Assembly: GCA_958448635.1 (NCBI GenBank)
Contig: CAUDEQ010000029.1
Location: 1-22,932 of the forward strand
Source: an uncultured Bacillota bacterium
GTDB taxonomy: Bacteria > Bacillota > Clostridia > Peptostreptococcales > Anaerovoracaceae
Direction of reading: 5' to 3'
DNA: 22,932 nt
Below the pieces are notes generated by a model. That model saw nothing but the letters and a program-made list of their open reading frames with translations. It had not been told where the DNA came from and searched no databases. This document shows, one piece after another, positions 6,237 to 13,001 of the stretch. Both the position numbers and the translations under genes were made by a program. Positions within the stretch are counted from its first letter, which is position 1. Each line of letters begins with the position of its first letter.

Positions 6237-9200
6237 ATGAAGAAACGACTGATGGCAGTGCTGACAAGCCTGTGCATGATGTCTGCGCTGATGCCGGCGG
6301 CGGCCTTTGCTACCGGCGGCAACCCGGGAGTAGGAGGGACAATCCCCGGCTCGATCAAAGTGGGAGGGGTAACGTTGAACTCCGGCGGAGTCGTGTATGC
6401 GAAGACAGATACGGACGGTAACGTGATTACTGAAGGAGCAGATGAAGAAAACTATAACATCATGTGGAATGGCTTAAATCTGACCCTCAATAATGCTAAA
6501 ATAGTGCATACAGACGGATGTGCCATCGATGCAGAGGGCGATCTTTCCATTACACTGGAGGGGAATAATACAGTTAGCGCGTCCGATACGGGAGACGAAT
6601 ATGAGCACTTTGATAAAGGACTGGCGGCGATCCACAGTACAGGCGACATCACAATCAATGATGGTGGAGGAAAAGGCATAGGTTCAATCGACGCATCTGT
6701 TGTCAATACAGTGGGAAACCATGCTGACGGCATCAGAGCTGCAGGCGATATCAATCTTGATAACGTCGAGGTTACTGCTGAGGGAGCCAAGAATCTGGAG
6801 AATAGCAGCACGCCTGACTACAGCAACGGTATATGCAGCGATAGTGGCGACATTGACATTTATGATAATGCCAACGTAACTGCAAAGAGCGGGTTTGGAA
6901 AGACAAGCGTTGCAGGCATCAATGCTGCTAACGGCAACGTGACCATCAGAGGCAACGCAACTGTGGTTGCATCTGTCTCCATGAGGACGGCTCCAATGAA
7001 TGAAGGAGACGGCACGAAGGTTGACGGTATCAGAGCTAATGGTGATGTGAATATCGCAGAAGCTGCTAAAGTCAACGCTATAGGCAACGTAAGCGCCGTT
7101 ACGGAGCCTGAGTACAGCGGCGGTATATACAGCGAAACAGGTGATGTAGTCATCGCAGGAGAGGGTACCGATGTCTATGCAGACGGCGGTATTGCGACGA
7201 AGGGCGTTGCAGGTATACACGCCCATGGAGGCAATGTGAGCATAAGCGCCAAAGCAAATGTGGAAGCGAGGGTAGCGGCAAGCACAAAGGAATCGCTCTC
7301 AATGGGGGGGGGCGGCACTATCGCTGACGGTATCCGGGCAGGCAAAAACGTGGATATCGACAATGCGACGGTAGAGGCGGTAGGATTTGTCTTCAAGGAC
7401 AAGGCTCCATCCCCTGAATTTCCTAAGTACAGCGGCGGCATATTCAGCAGGACAGGAAATATATCCATCAAGGGTGAGGCTGCTGATGTCACCGCAGAGA
7501 GCGGGTATGGAAGAGATGACATCATAGGTATATACGCCGAGGAAGGCAGTGTGAACATCAGTGACAAGGCAGTAGTCAGAGGGTTATCCGGTGGAGATAA
7601 GTATATGGGATGGGTGCGTGATGATGCTGACGGTATACGTGCGCTCAATGATATAACGATAAATGATGCAACTGTATATGCCATTGGTGGTGACTCCGGC
7701 TCTGACAGTGACGGGATACACAGTGAAAAAGGCAATGTCACCATCGAGAGCGGAAAAGTGGATGCCATAGGCGGCGCAATTTCTGAAGACTATTATCCTC
7801 CTGCTAATGTTGATTTAAGGAGCACAGGTATATGTGCTGAGATCGGAAAGGTAATCATCAACGGAGGAGAGGTGTATGCTCGCGTAGACGCTACAGAGGG
7901 CAATGCGGCCAACGGCATATTTGCCGGCGGTGATGTGGATATCAACGGCGGGGACATTCACGCCGATGGAGCAGTATCCGATGAGATAACGTACGAGCCT
8001 GCAACGAACGCTGCGGTACTGAATTTAAACAATGGATCCAATGGCAAATCAAATAAAATGAGACCGGAATTCTCACAAGGCATATTCAGTGAGGCAGGTA
8101 ACGTAAATATATCAGGTGCGGAAACGGAAGTCGAGGCGTGTGGAGGATATGCGATAAAAAGCAATGTAGCCATCGGAACGGCTGCCGGTAACATTCTTAT
8201 GAATGGCGGCAACGTGCGCGCTCACGGACTTGAAGATGAAGGTGCAGCTTACGGAGTGAATGCGATGAAGAACACCGACGGTAAAGGCGGCGACATCATC
8301 ATAACAGGAGGAGTGTTCTCAGCTGCGGGAAATAACGGCGGCATCAGCTATGCCGGAGACCTGAAGGCAAGCCCTGCGGCAAAGCATGCCATAGAGATGA
8401 AGACAGGCGACACCATCAAGTATACTAATGATGTAGATATCTTCGAAGGTCATAAGGCTGTAGACTATAAAGCTACTTATGCAGCTGCAAAAGCCATAAA
8501 AGGCTCTCCGTTCAAGGCTGAGACAGTTGTAGAGAGAAATCTTGTCGCAGAGAAGCAGTACTTCGACAGCAGAGTAGTGAAGGCTGACGCTCCGGCAGGC
8601 GGCGAGCAGACAGATGCCAACAAGCCGGGACCTAAGACAGGCGATGACAGCAACATGGCGCTGTGGGCAGGCATATTGGTTCTGGCGGCAGATCTCTATA
8701 TACCTAAGGGCAGCACAGGCAGGCTGCCTGCCATCGCAGTATGCGGTCCATTCGGAGCTGTAAAGGAGCAGTGTTCAGGACTTTATGCGCATACGCTGGC
8801 TAAAAGAGGCTTCCTGACGCTGGCATTTGACCCTTCATTCACGGGAGAAAGCGGCGGTAACGTCAGATACATGGCTTCACCGGATATAAATACGGAGGAT
8901 TTTCAGGCGGCTGTAGATTTCCTCTCGCTCCATGAAAGGGCAGATGGTGACAGGATAGGAATTCTGGGAATATGCGGTTGGGGCGGCATGGCCATCAACA
9001 CGGCGGTTATTGACACAAGGGTGAAGGCCACCGCTGCCATGACGATGTACGATATGACGAGAGTCAACGCCAAGGGATACTTTGATGCGGAGGACTCGGC
9101 AGAAGCCAGATATGAAAAGAAAAAAGCATTGAATGCGCAGCGTATAACCGATTATGCCAACGGCACATACGCATTGGGAGGTGGTGTAGTGGACCCTCTG

Positions 9201-9572
9201 CCTGATGATGCGCCGTTCTTTGTAAAGGATTACTACGTTTATTACAAGACGGATCGCGGATATCATGAGCGTTCTCTCAACTCCAACGACGGCTGGAATG
9301 TGACAGGTTGTCTTTCCTTCATGAATCAGCCCATACTCAGATACAGCAATGAGATACGCTCGGCAGTGCTGATGGTTCATGGAGAAAAGGCACATTCCTG
9401 CTACTTCTCCAAGGATGCATATGCCGATATGATAAAGGATAATCCGTGGAAGGATAATAAGGAGCTTATGCTCATTCCGGATGCTGTCCATACAGACCTC
9501 TATGACGGAGGCGGAAAGGATGCGATACCTTTCGATAAGCTGGAGAGCTTCTTCATGGAATATCTGAAATAG
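6237..9572 (+). CDS. Chimeric protein: exported beta-helix surface protein fused to an alpha/beta hydrolase
   Basis: One 1111-residue frame joins two unrelated proteins. Residues 1-25 are a signal peptide ending in AFA. Residues about 60-740 are Gly/Asn/Asp-rich parallel beta-helix repeats like clostridial carbohydrate-binding surface proteins. PKTGDDSNMALWAGILVLA (799-817) is the start of a PKTGD-type wall/membrane anchor, but the rest of the hydrophobic segment and the basic tail are missing. From about residue 818 the sequence is a dienelactone-hydrolase-like alpha/beta hydrolase beginning inside its first strand (ADLYIPKG), with its own N-terminus absent. It has Cys913 as nucleophile in GICGWGG, a probable acid at Glu1050, and His1085. 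AAGGAGG upstream (about 6221-6227) supports the start. A G9 tract at 7304-7312 lies in frame. Whether the fusion is real, strain-specific or an assembly join cannot be told from the sequence alone. Confidence 0.85.
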   Translation: MKKRLMAVLTSLCMMSALMPAAAFATGGNPGVGGTIPGSIKVGGVTLNSGGVVYAKTDTDGNVITEGADEENYNIMWNGLNLTLNNAKIVHTDGCAIDAEGDLSITLEGNNTVSASDTGDEYEHFDKGLAAIHSTGDITINDGGGKGIGSIDASVVNTVGNHADGIRAAGDINLDNVEVTAEGAKNLENSSTPDYSNGICSDSGDIDIYDNANVTAKSGFGKTSVAGINAANGNVTIRGNATVVASVSMRTAPMNEGDGTKVDGIRANGDVNIAEAAKVNAIGNVSAVTEPEYSGGIYSETGDVVIAGEGTDVYADGGIATKGVAGIHAHGGNVSISAKANVEARVAASTKESLSMGGGGTIADGIRAGKNVDIDNATVEAVGFVFKDKAPSPEFPKYSGGIFSRTGNISIKGEAADVTAESGYGRDDIIGIYAEEGSVNISDKAVVRGLSGGDKYMGWVRDDADGIRALNDITINDATVYAIGGDSGSDSDGIHSEKGNVTIESGKVDAIGGAISEDYYPPANVDLRSTGICAEIGKVIINGGEVYARVDATEGNAANGIFAGGDVDINGGDIHADGAVSDEITYEPATNAAVLNLNNGSNGKSNKMRPEFSQGIFSEAGNVNISGAETEVEACGGYAIKSNVAIGTAAGNILMNGGNVRAHGLEDEGAAYGVNAMKNTDGKGGDIIITGGVFSAAGNNGGISYAGDLKASPAAKHAIEMKTGDTIKYTNDVDIFEGHKAVDYKATYAAAKAIKGSPFKAETVVERNLVAEKQYFDSRVVKADAPAGGEQTDANKPGPKTGDDSNMALWAGILVLAADLYIPKGSTGRLPAIAVCGPFGAVKEQCSGLYAHTLAKRGFLTLAFDPSFTGESGGNVRYMASPDINTEDFQAAVDFLSLHERADGDRIGILGICGWGGMAINTAVIDTRVKATAAMTMYDMTRVNAKGYFDAEDSAEARYEKKKALNAQRITDYANGTYALGGGVVDPLPDDAPFFVKDYYVYYKTDRGYHERSLNSNDGWNVTGCLSFMNQPILRYSNEIRSAVLMVHGEKAHSCYFSKDAYADMIKDNPWKDNKELMLIPDAVHTDLYDGGGKDAIPFDKLESFFMEYLK
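6722..8240 (+). repeat. About five beta-helix modules of roughly 100 residues each
   Basis: Related segments recur with a period near 300 bases, beginning near 6722, 7021, 7324, 7628 and 7908. Each module holds three coil motifs in the same order: DGIRAxGDVNI, then SGGIYSxTGDVxI, then AGIxAxxGNVxI. The second motif is clear at residues about 195, 294, 398 and 613. The modules are diverged, so this is old internal duplication of a beta-helix domain rather than a recent tandem repeat. The last two modules vary more in length. Confidence 0.75.
7304..7312 (+). repeat. G9 homopolymer tract inside the surface-protein reading frame
   Basis: Nine consecutive G residues encode part of Met356-Gly357 to Gly359, at the boundary of modules 2 and 3. 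Gain of one G leads to TGA within about nine codons, and loss of one G leads to TAG within about 21 codons. Either change would remove the anchor remnant and the hydrolase. Tracts of this length in surface-protein genes are classic slippage sites. Confidence 0.85.
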
Positions 9573-9575
9573 AAG

Positions 9576-9971
9576 CTATAAAACAAGATGGACAGTGATG
9601 ATGGCCAGAAACTCAGAGGTTCCTGGTTTTTCTTTTAAAGGGCGCAGCGCCATTTCCTCCAGCAGCGTCCTGTTGTTTTCCCATGCGATATGGCATGTCC
9701 GGCATATGCATTTTCTGACTGAGTCGGAGGAGGTACGGTATTTCGCAGCCACATCGGGATACAGCCATTTGGTGACAAGCTGGAGCCGTTGAGGCTCGGC
9801 TGCAGCGAGAGCTATGGCGAAGGCTGAATAATGAAAGCCTGCGTAGTTGGCGGTTATTCCCAGGCTGCTGAGTATGCGGCAGGCTTCTGCGTATTTTTTG
9901 GAGAAGCTATCATGGCAGGCGTCCGTACACAGGCAGCTGACCATTTTTAATGTGGATTTTGTATCTGTCAT
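9576..9971 (-). CDS. Stand-alone Spo0A C-terminal DNA-binding domain protein
   Basis: The 131-residue protein matches the effector domain of Spo0A, the sporulation master regulator, with no receiver domain. Diagnostic segments are ILSSLGITANYAGFHYSAFA (33-52), VTKWLYPDVAAKYRTSSDSV (66-85), the helix ending in HIAWENN (94-100), and KPGTSEFLAII (115-125). The N-terminal 25 residues have several Cys and no assignable fold. In Spo0A this domain binds 0A boxes as a phosphorylation-driven dimer; without a receiver, this protein would be constitutive or controlled otherwise. An AAAGG lies upstream of the ATG with about nine bases spacing. It converges with the chimeric gene, with three bases between the stops. 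The sequence gives no evidence that this organism sporulates. Confidence 0.85.
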   Translation of the reverse strand: MTDTKSTLKMVSCLCTDACHDSFSKKYAEACRILSSLGITANYAGFHYSAFAIALAAAEPQRLQLVTKWLYPDVAAKYRTSSDSVRKCICRTCHIAWENNRTLLEEMALRPLKEKPGTSEFLAIITVHLVL

Positions 9972-10051
9972 ATATTGCGCCTTTTCTCATGTCGGCATGA
10001 TGAAGTCTTGTTAGCTGAAGCAATCGTTTTTCTGGAAATATGCGGTATGAA

Positions 10052-10106
10052 GCATATGGTATGCGATATGATGCAGAGTGCGCTTTGCATCCATATGTAC
10101 CTATGC
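10052..10106. other. Long imperfect palindrome / stem-loop
   Basis: The inner stem GATGCAGAG (10070-10078) pairs with CTTTGCATC (10083-10091) around a TGCG loop with one G-T pair. Further outward, ATAT, GGTA and GCATA on the left pair with ATAT, TACC and TATGC on the right, separated by small bulges, for about 22 pairs over 55 bases. There is no T tract after it on either strand, so it is not a standard terminator. It could be an operator, a structured RNA, or a remnant palindromic repeat. Confidence 0.6.
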
Positions 10107-10249
10107 AGTAAGTATAATTCCATAAGAGGGCCGATAGGTGAGCGGGAAAGTGATATTCTGTGGCGTGCTTTTGTGTATAAGCAGGAGAATATGGCTGGGC
10201 GATATTTCATGCAAAAAAACGAAAAACCGTCAGATGGTGAACGAAAATA

Positions 10250-10289
10250 AATGAAAATGACTGAATATGATTGACAATGAATGAAAATG
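10250..10289 (+). promoter_or_regulatory. Probable DeoR-type operator: two AATGAAAATG direct repeats
   Basis: AATGAAAATG occurs at 10250-10259 and again at 10280-10289, exactly 30 bp apart (about three helical turns), with related GAAAATAAAT and GAATATGA between and before. The second copy lies inside the spacer of the promoter for the downstream DeoR-type gene. A/T-rich GAAAATGA-like direct repeats are the usual operator style of DeoR/FruR regulators in Firmicutes, so autoregulation is likely. Confidence 0.55.
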
Positions 10290-10299
10290 GGCGTATACT
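10271..10299 (+). promoter_or_regulatory. Sigma-A promoter for the DeoR-type gene
   Basis: A consensus -35 TTGACA (10271-10276), a 17-base spacer, and -10 TATACT (10294-10299) lie about 25 bases upstream of the start codon. This is the best promoter in the window. Confidence 0.9.
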
Positions 10300-10324
10300 G
10301 AAGGTGAAAAAAGAGGAGAGAAAT

Positions 10325-11068
10325 ATGCTGCAGAATATCAGACGCGAAAAGATATTGAATAAGCTGGAAATAAATCGTGCGGTCAAGGTCGCCGATCTGG
10401 TGAGAGAGCTGAATACAAGCGAATCGACCATAAGAAGGGATATCGTTGAGCTGGACAGAGAGGGAAAGCTGAAGAAGGTCTTCGGAGGTGCGGTGCCTGT
10501 TGAGGCGGGTATGGTGACCATATCCACAGATGTGGCTGAGAGGGAGCAGATAAACACCGAGGAGAAGGACAGGATAGCGAGATTCGCAGCAACTCTCATA
10601 GAAAACGGGGATTTCGTATACATAGATGCGGGAACCACCACCTACAGGATGATAGACCATATAGAAAACAAAAGTGCCACATATGTGACTAACGGCATCG
10701 TCAATGCCAGGGCACTGGTTCATAAGGGGTTTGATGTATATATGATAGGAGGGATCCTCAGGCCGATGACAGAAGCGGCTGTGGGACCCTCGGCAGTGGA
10801 TGCGCTGAACAGCTTCAGCTTCACCAAGTGCTTTATGGGGACCAACGGGATAGATCTTGTAAAGGGCTTTTCGACGCCTGATATCAGCGAGGCTGCCGTC
10901 AAGTCAGCGGCCATTAGGAATTCAGGGACATCGTTTATACTGGCGGATCACACCAAGTTCGGGGTGGTATCATCAGTGTCCTTTGCAGAACTGGGCGACG
11001 CATATATCATCACCGACAAGGTCGATGATGCATACATGAAGAAAGCCCGTATAAAGAAAATAGTATGA
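10325..11068 (+). CDS. DeoR/GlpR-family transcriptional regulator
   Basis: The 247-residue protein has the family layout. An N-terminal winged helix carries the DeoR signature VADLVRELNTSESTIRRDI (about residues 22-40) and GKLKKVFGGAV. The C-terminal domain senses a phosphorylated sugar and is related to ribose-5-phosphate isomerase, ending in TSFILADHTKFGVVS. The start ATG 10325 has GAGGAG upstream; an in-frame TTG at 10271 is inside the promoter and can be excluded. Members usually repress sugar catabolic operons and respond to phosphorylated intermediates. The nearest candidate targets are itself, gap and the convergent deoC, all linked to triose or deoxyribose phosphates. The true effector is not visible. 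Confidence 0.93.
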   Translation: MLQNIRREKILNKLEINRAVKVADLVRELNTSESTIRRDIVELDREGKLKKVFGGAVPVEAGMVTISTDVAEREQINTEEKDRIARFAATLIENGDFVYIDAGTTTYRMIDHIENKSATYVTNGIVNARALVHKGFDVYMIGGILRPMTEAAVGPSAVDALNSFSFTKCFMGTNGIDLVKGFSTPDISEAAVKSAAIRNSGTSFILADHTKFGVVSSVSFAELGDAYIITDKVDDAYMKKARIKKIV

Positions 11069-11103
11069 GTTAAAATTATAGTAATATAAATGGGAACAGC
11101 GAT

Positions 11104-11135
11104 CTGTCAGCCTTCCTTCCGGGAGAGCATGACAG
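11104..11135. promoter_or_regulatory. Hairpin in the leader of gap
   Basis: CTGTCA (11104-11109) and TGACAG (11130-11135) form the outer stem, with a small inner CTTCC/GGGAG helix. It lies between the DeoR-type gene and gap without a T run. It may be a transcript-stabilising hairpin or an operator. Confidence 0.35.
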
Positions 11136-11178
11136 CGATGTGACCGGCAACAAGTAAATTTTTCAGGAGGGAAAGCAA

Positions 11179-12195
11179 ATGACAAAGATTGCGATCAATG
11201 GGTTCGGAAGAATAGGAAGACTGTCTTTCAGAAAGATATTCGGAGACAGCAGATACGAAATCGTGGCCATAAATGACCTGACAAGCCCGGACATGCTGGC
11301 ATATCTGCTGAAGTATGACAGCGTTCAGGGAGCCTACAGGGACCATCAGGTTGAGAACGACGAGAACTCCATAACGGTAGATGGCAAGAAGATCAGAATA
11401 TACAGTGAAGCCGATCCTTCAAAGCTGCCATGGGGAGAGCTGGGAGTCGACATCGTGCTGGAATGTACGGGATTCTTCGCATCAAAGGCAAAGTCACAGG
11501 CACATATCGACGCCGGAGCCAGTAAGGTCCTGATTTCCGCTCCTGCGGGAAATGATCTGCCTACCATAGTATACGGCGTAAATCACGAGACTCTGACTGC
11601 AGAGGACAACATCGTTTCCGGAGCTTCATGCACCACCAACTGTCTCGCTCCTATGGCAAAGGCTCTCAATCAGTACAGAGAGCTGAGAACAGGCTTCATG
11701 ACCACTATACATGCATATACAGGCGACCAGATGATACTGGACGGCCCTCACAGAAAAGGCGACTTTAGACGTGCCAGGGCCGGTGCGATAAACATAGTTC
11801 CCAACAGCACCGGAGCTGCAAAAGCCATCGGCCTTGTAATTCCTGAGCTTGACGGCAAGCTGATAGGCTCGGCACAGAGAGTTCCCGTAGCTACAGGCTC
11901 CATCACCATACTGGACGCCACCCTCAAGGACGATAGCGAATCAGTATCCGTTGAAGGAATCAACGCAGCCATGAAGGCGGCAGCCACTGAATCCTTCGGA
12001 TATTCCGAAGAGCAGCTGGTATCCAGCGATGTTATCGGCATGAGCTATGGCTCGCTGTTCGATGCTACCCAGACTCTGGCACAGAGATGCGGAACGAAGA
12101 TCTATGAAGTGCGTATCGTGGCATGGTATGACAACGAAATGAGCTACGTGTCACAGCTGGTAAGAACGCTGGGTCACATGGCAAGTCTTATTTAA
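11179..12195 (+). CDS. gap: Glyceraldehyde-3-phosphate dehydrogenase
   Basis: The 338-residue cytoplasmic enzyme catalyses phosphorylating oxidation of glyceraldehyde 3-phosphate to 1,3-bisphosphoglycerate with NAD. It begins with the Rossmann motif INGFGRIGR. Asp33 in AINDLT indicates NAD preference. The catalytic nucleophile is Cys151 in SGASCTTNCLAP and the base is His178 in TTIHAYTGDQ. The phosphate-site region RRARAGAINIVPNSTGAA and the C-terminal WYDNEMSY are intact. AGGAGG lies eight bases upstream of the ATG. No pgk or tpi follows; instead the gene runs eight bases into the convergent deoC, whose product makes this enzyme's substrate. The DeoR-type gene is 110 bases upstream on the same strand and may control it. 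Confidence 0.98.
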   Translation: MTKIAINGFGRIGRLSFRKIFGDSRYEIVAINDLTSPDMLAYLLKYDSVQGAYRDHQVENDENSITVDGKKIRIYSEADPSKLPWGELGVDIVLECTGFFASKAKSQAHIDAGASKVLISAPAGNDLPTIVYGVNHETLTAEDNIVSGASCTTNCLAPMAKALNQYRELRTGFMTTIHAYTGDQMILDGPHRKGDFRRARAGAINIVPNSTGAAKAIGLVIPELDGKLIGSAQRVPVATGSITILDATLKDDSESVSVEGINAAMKAAATESFGYSEEQLVSSDVIGMSYGSLFDATQTLAQRCGTKIYEVRIVAWYDNEMSYVSQLVRTLGHMASLI

Positions 12196-12898
12196 CAGAT
12201 ATAGCCTCTTCCATTATCTGAACTCCGGCGCTGCAGCCAAGCCTATCTGCACCAAGTTCGATGAATTTCAGAGCATCCGTGAGGGTTCTTATCCCGCCGG
12301 ATGCTTTTATTTTTGCCTTTCCTTCTACGGTGCGGAGCATCGTGACGACAGCCTCCTCGGTGGCTCCTGCCGTGCTGAAGCCGGTGGAGGTCTTGACGAA
12401 ATCAGCTCCGGCCTTTACAGCTAGCCGGCATGCTGTGATTATCTCCGAATCGCTGAGAAGGCACGTTTCGATGATGACCTTCAGCAGAGCGCCTCCGTCT
12501 GCTGAACTTCCGTAGGAAATGGGATAGCCGTGGCAGACCTCCACCAGGGCGGAGATTTCATCGAAGACGTAGTCGCATCGTCCGTCTTTCAGCGCACCTA
12601 TGTTCATGACCATATCTATTTCGGCTGCGCCGCCGGCGATGGCCTCACGTGCCTCGGCCGCCTTGGCGAATGTCGTCATGGCGCCCAACGGGAAGCCTAC
12701 TACGGCCGCAACCTTTACATCGCTTCCCTCAAGTTTTTTATATGCGTCGGCAACGTGGCAGCCGTTGACGCATACGCTGTGGAAATCGTACCTCAGAGCT
12801 TCATCGCAGAGCTGCATTATCTGCTCATAAGTGGCGTCGGGCTTCAGCAGCGTATGATCTATGTACTTGTTGATTTTCAAATTTGTCCTTGGATCCAT
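12188..12898 (-). CDS. deoC: Deoxyribose-phosphate aldolase
   Basis: The 236-residue class I aldolase cleaves 2-deoxyribose 5-phosphate to acetaldehyde and glyceraldehyde 3-phosphate in deoxynucleoside breakdown. The Schiff-base Lys169 is in FVKTSTGFSTAGAT, a second Lys198 is in IKASGGIRT, and Asp95 is in EIDMVMNIGALKDG. The start at 12898 is chosen because AAAGGA is about ten bases upstream. Two in-frame ATGs further upstream lie at or before the -10 element. Residues about 125-135 (YPISYGSSADG) look like a short insertion between a helix and the strand LLKVIIETC compared with the common form. Its stop overlaps that of gap by eight bases, tail to tail. No other deo gene is adjacent. Confidence 0.96.
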   Translation of the reverse strand: MDPRTNLKINKYIDHTLLKPDATYEQIMQLCDEALRYDFHSVCVNGCHVADAYKKLEGSDVKVAAVVGFPLGAMTTFAKAAEAREAIAGGAAEIDMVMNIGALKDGRCDYVFDEISALVEVCHGYPISYGSSADGGALLKVIIETCLLSDSEIITACRLAVKAGADFVKTSTGFSTAGATEEAVVTMLRTVEGKAKIKASGGIRTLTDALKFIELGADRLGCSAGVQIMEEAISVK

Positions 12899-12921
12899 AA
12901 TATTATTTCCTTTCCGCATTG

Positions 12922-12950
12922 AGTATACCATAACGTTTTATTGCAATAAA
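12922..12950 (-). promoter_or_regulatory. Candidate deoC promoter
   Basis: On the minus strand, -10 TATACT (12922-12927) has a weak -35 TTTATT (12945-12950) at 17 bases. Transcription would start about 17 bases before the deoC ATG. The -35 region overlaps that of the divergent metF promoter. Confidence 0.45.
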
Positions 12951-12969
12951 GTCCTTTCAGAGGTATAAT
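12941..12969 (+). promoter_or_regulatory. Promoter for the metF operon
   Basis: TTGCAA (12941-12946), a 17-base spacer and TATAAT (12964-12969) form a good sigma-A promoter 32 bases upstream of the metF start. The short leader leaves no room for a SAM, T-box or cobalamin riboswitch. Confidence 0.8.
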
Positions 12970-13001
12970 GAATTATTAAAGTTTTTTAAAGAGAAAGGAC
13001 G

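Larger units (their letters stand above)
9972..10324. other. 353-base intergenic region between the Spo0A-like gene and the DeoR-type gene
   Basis: This is the only gap over 300 bases. The left part (9972-10050) should carry the minus-strand promoter of the Spo0A-like gene, but I see no convincing -35/-10 pair. The middle contains a long imperfect palindrome (10052-10106). The right part holds the DeoR-gene promoter and operator-like repeats. An open frame on the plus strand (9975-10250) has no ribosome site and an implausible composition, and I do not consider it a gene. Confidence 0.6.

Noticed and set aside
9975..10250. Plus-strand open frame of 91 codons in the intergenic gap
   Set aside because: No ribosome binding site, odd composition, and it covers the palindrome; the adjacent Spo0A-like gene on the other strand is clearly real.
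12901..13001. Possible SAM, cobalamin or T-box riboswitch upstream of metF
   Set aside because: The metF leader after the promoter is only about 25 bases, too short for any of these elements.
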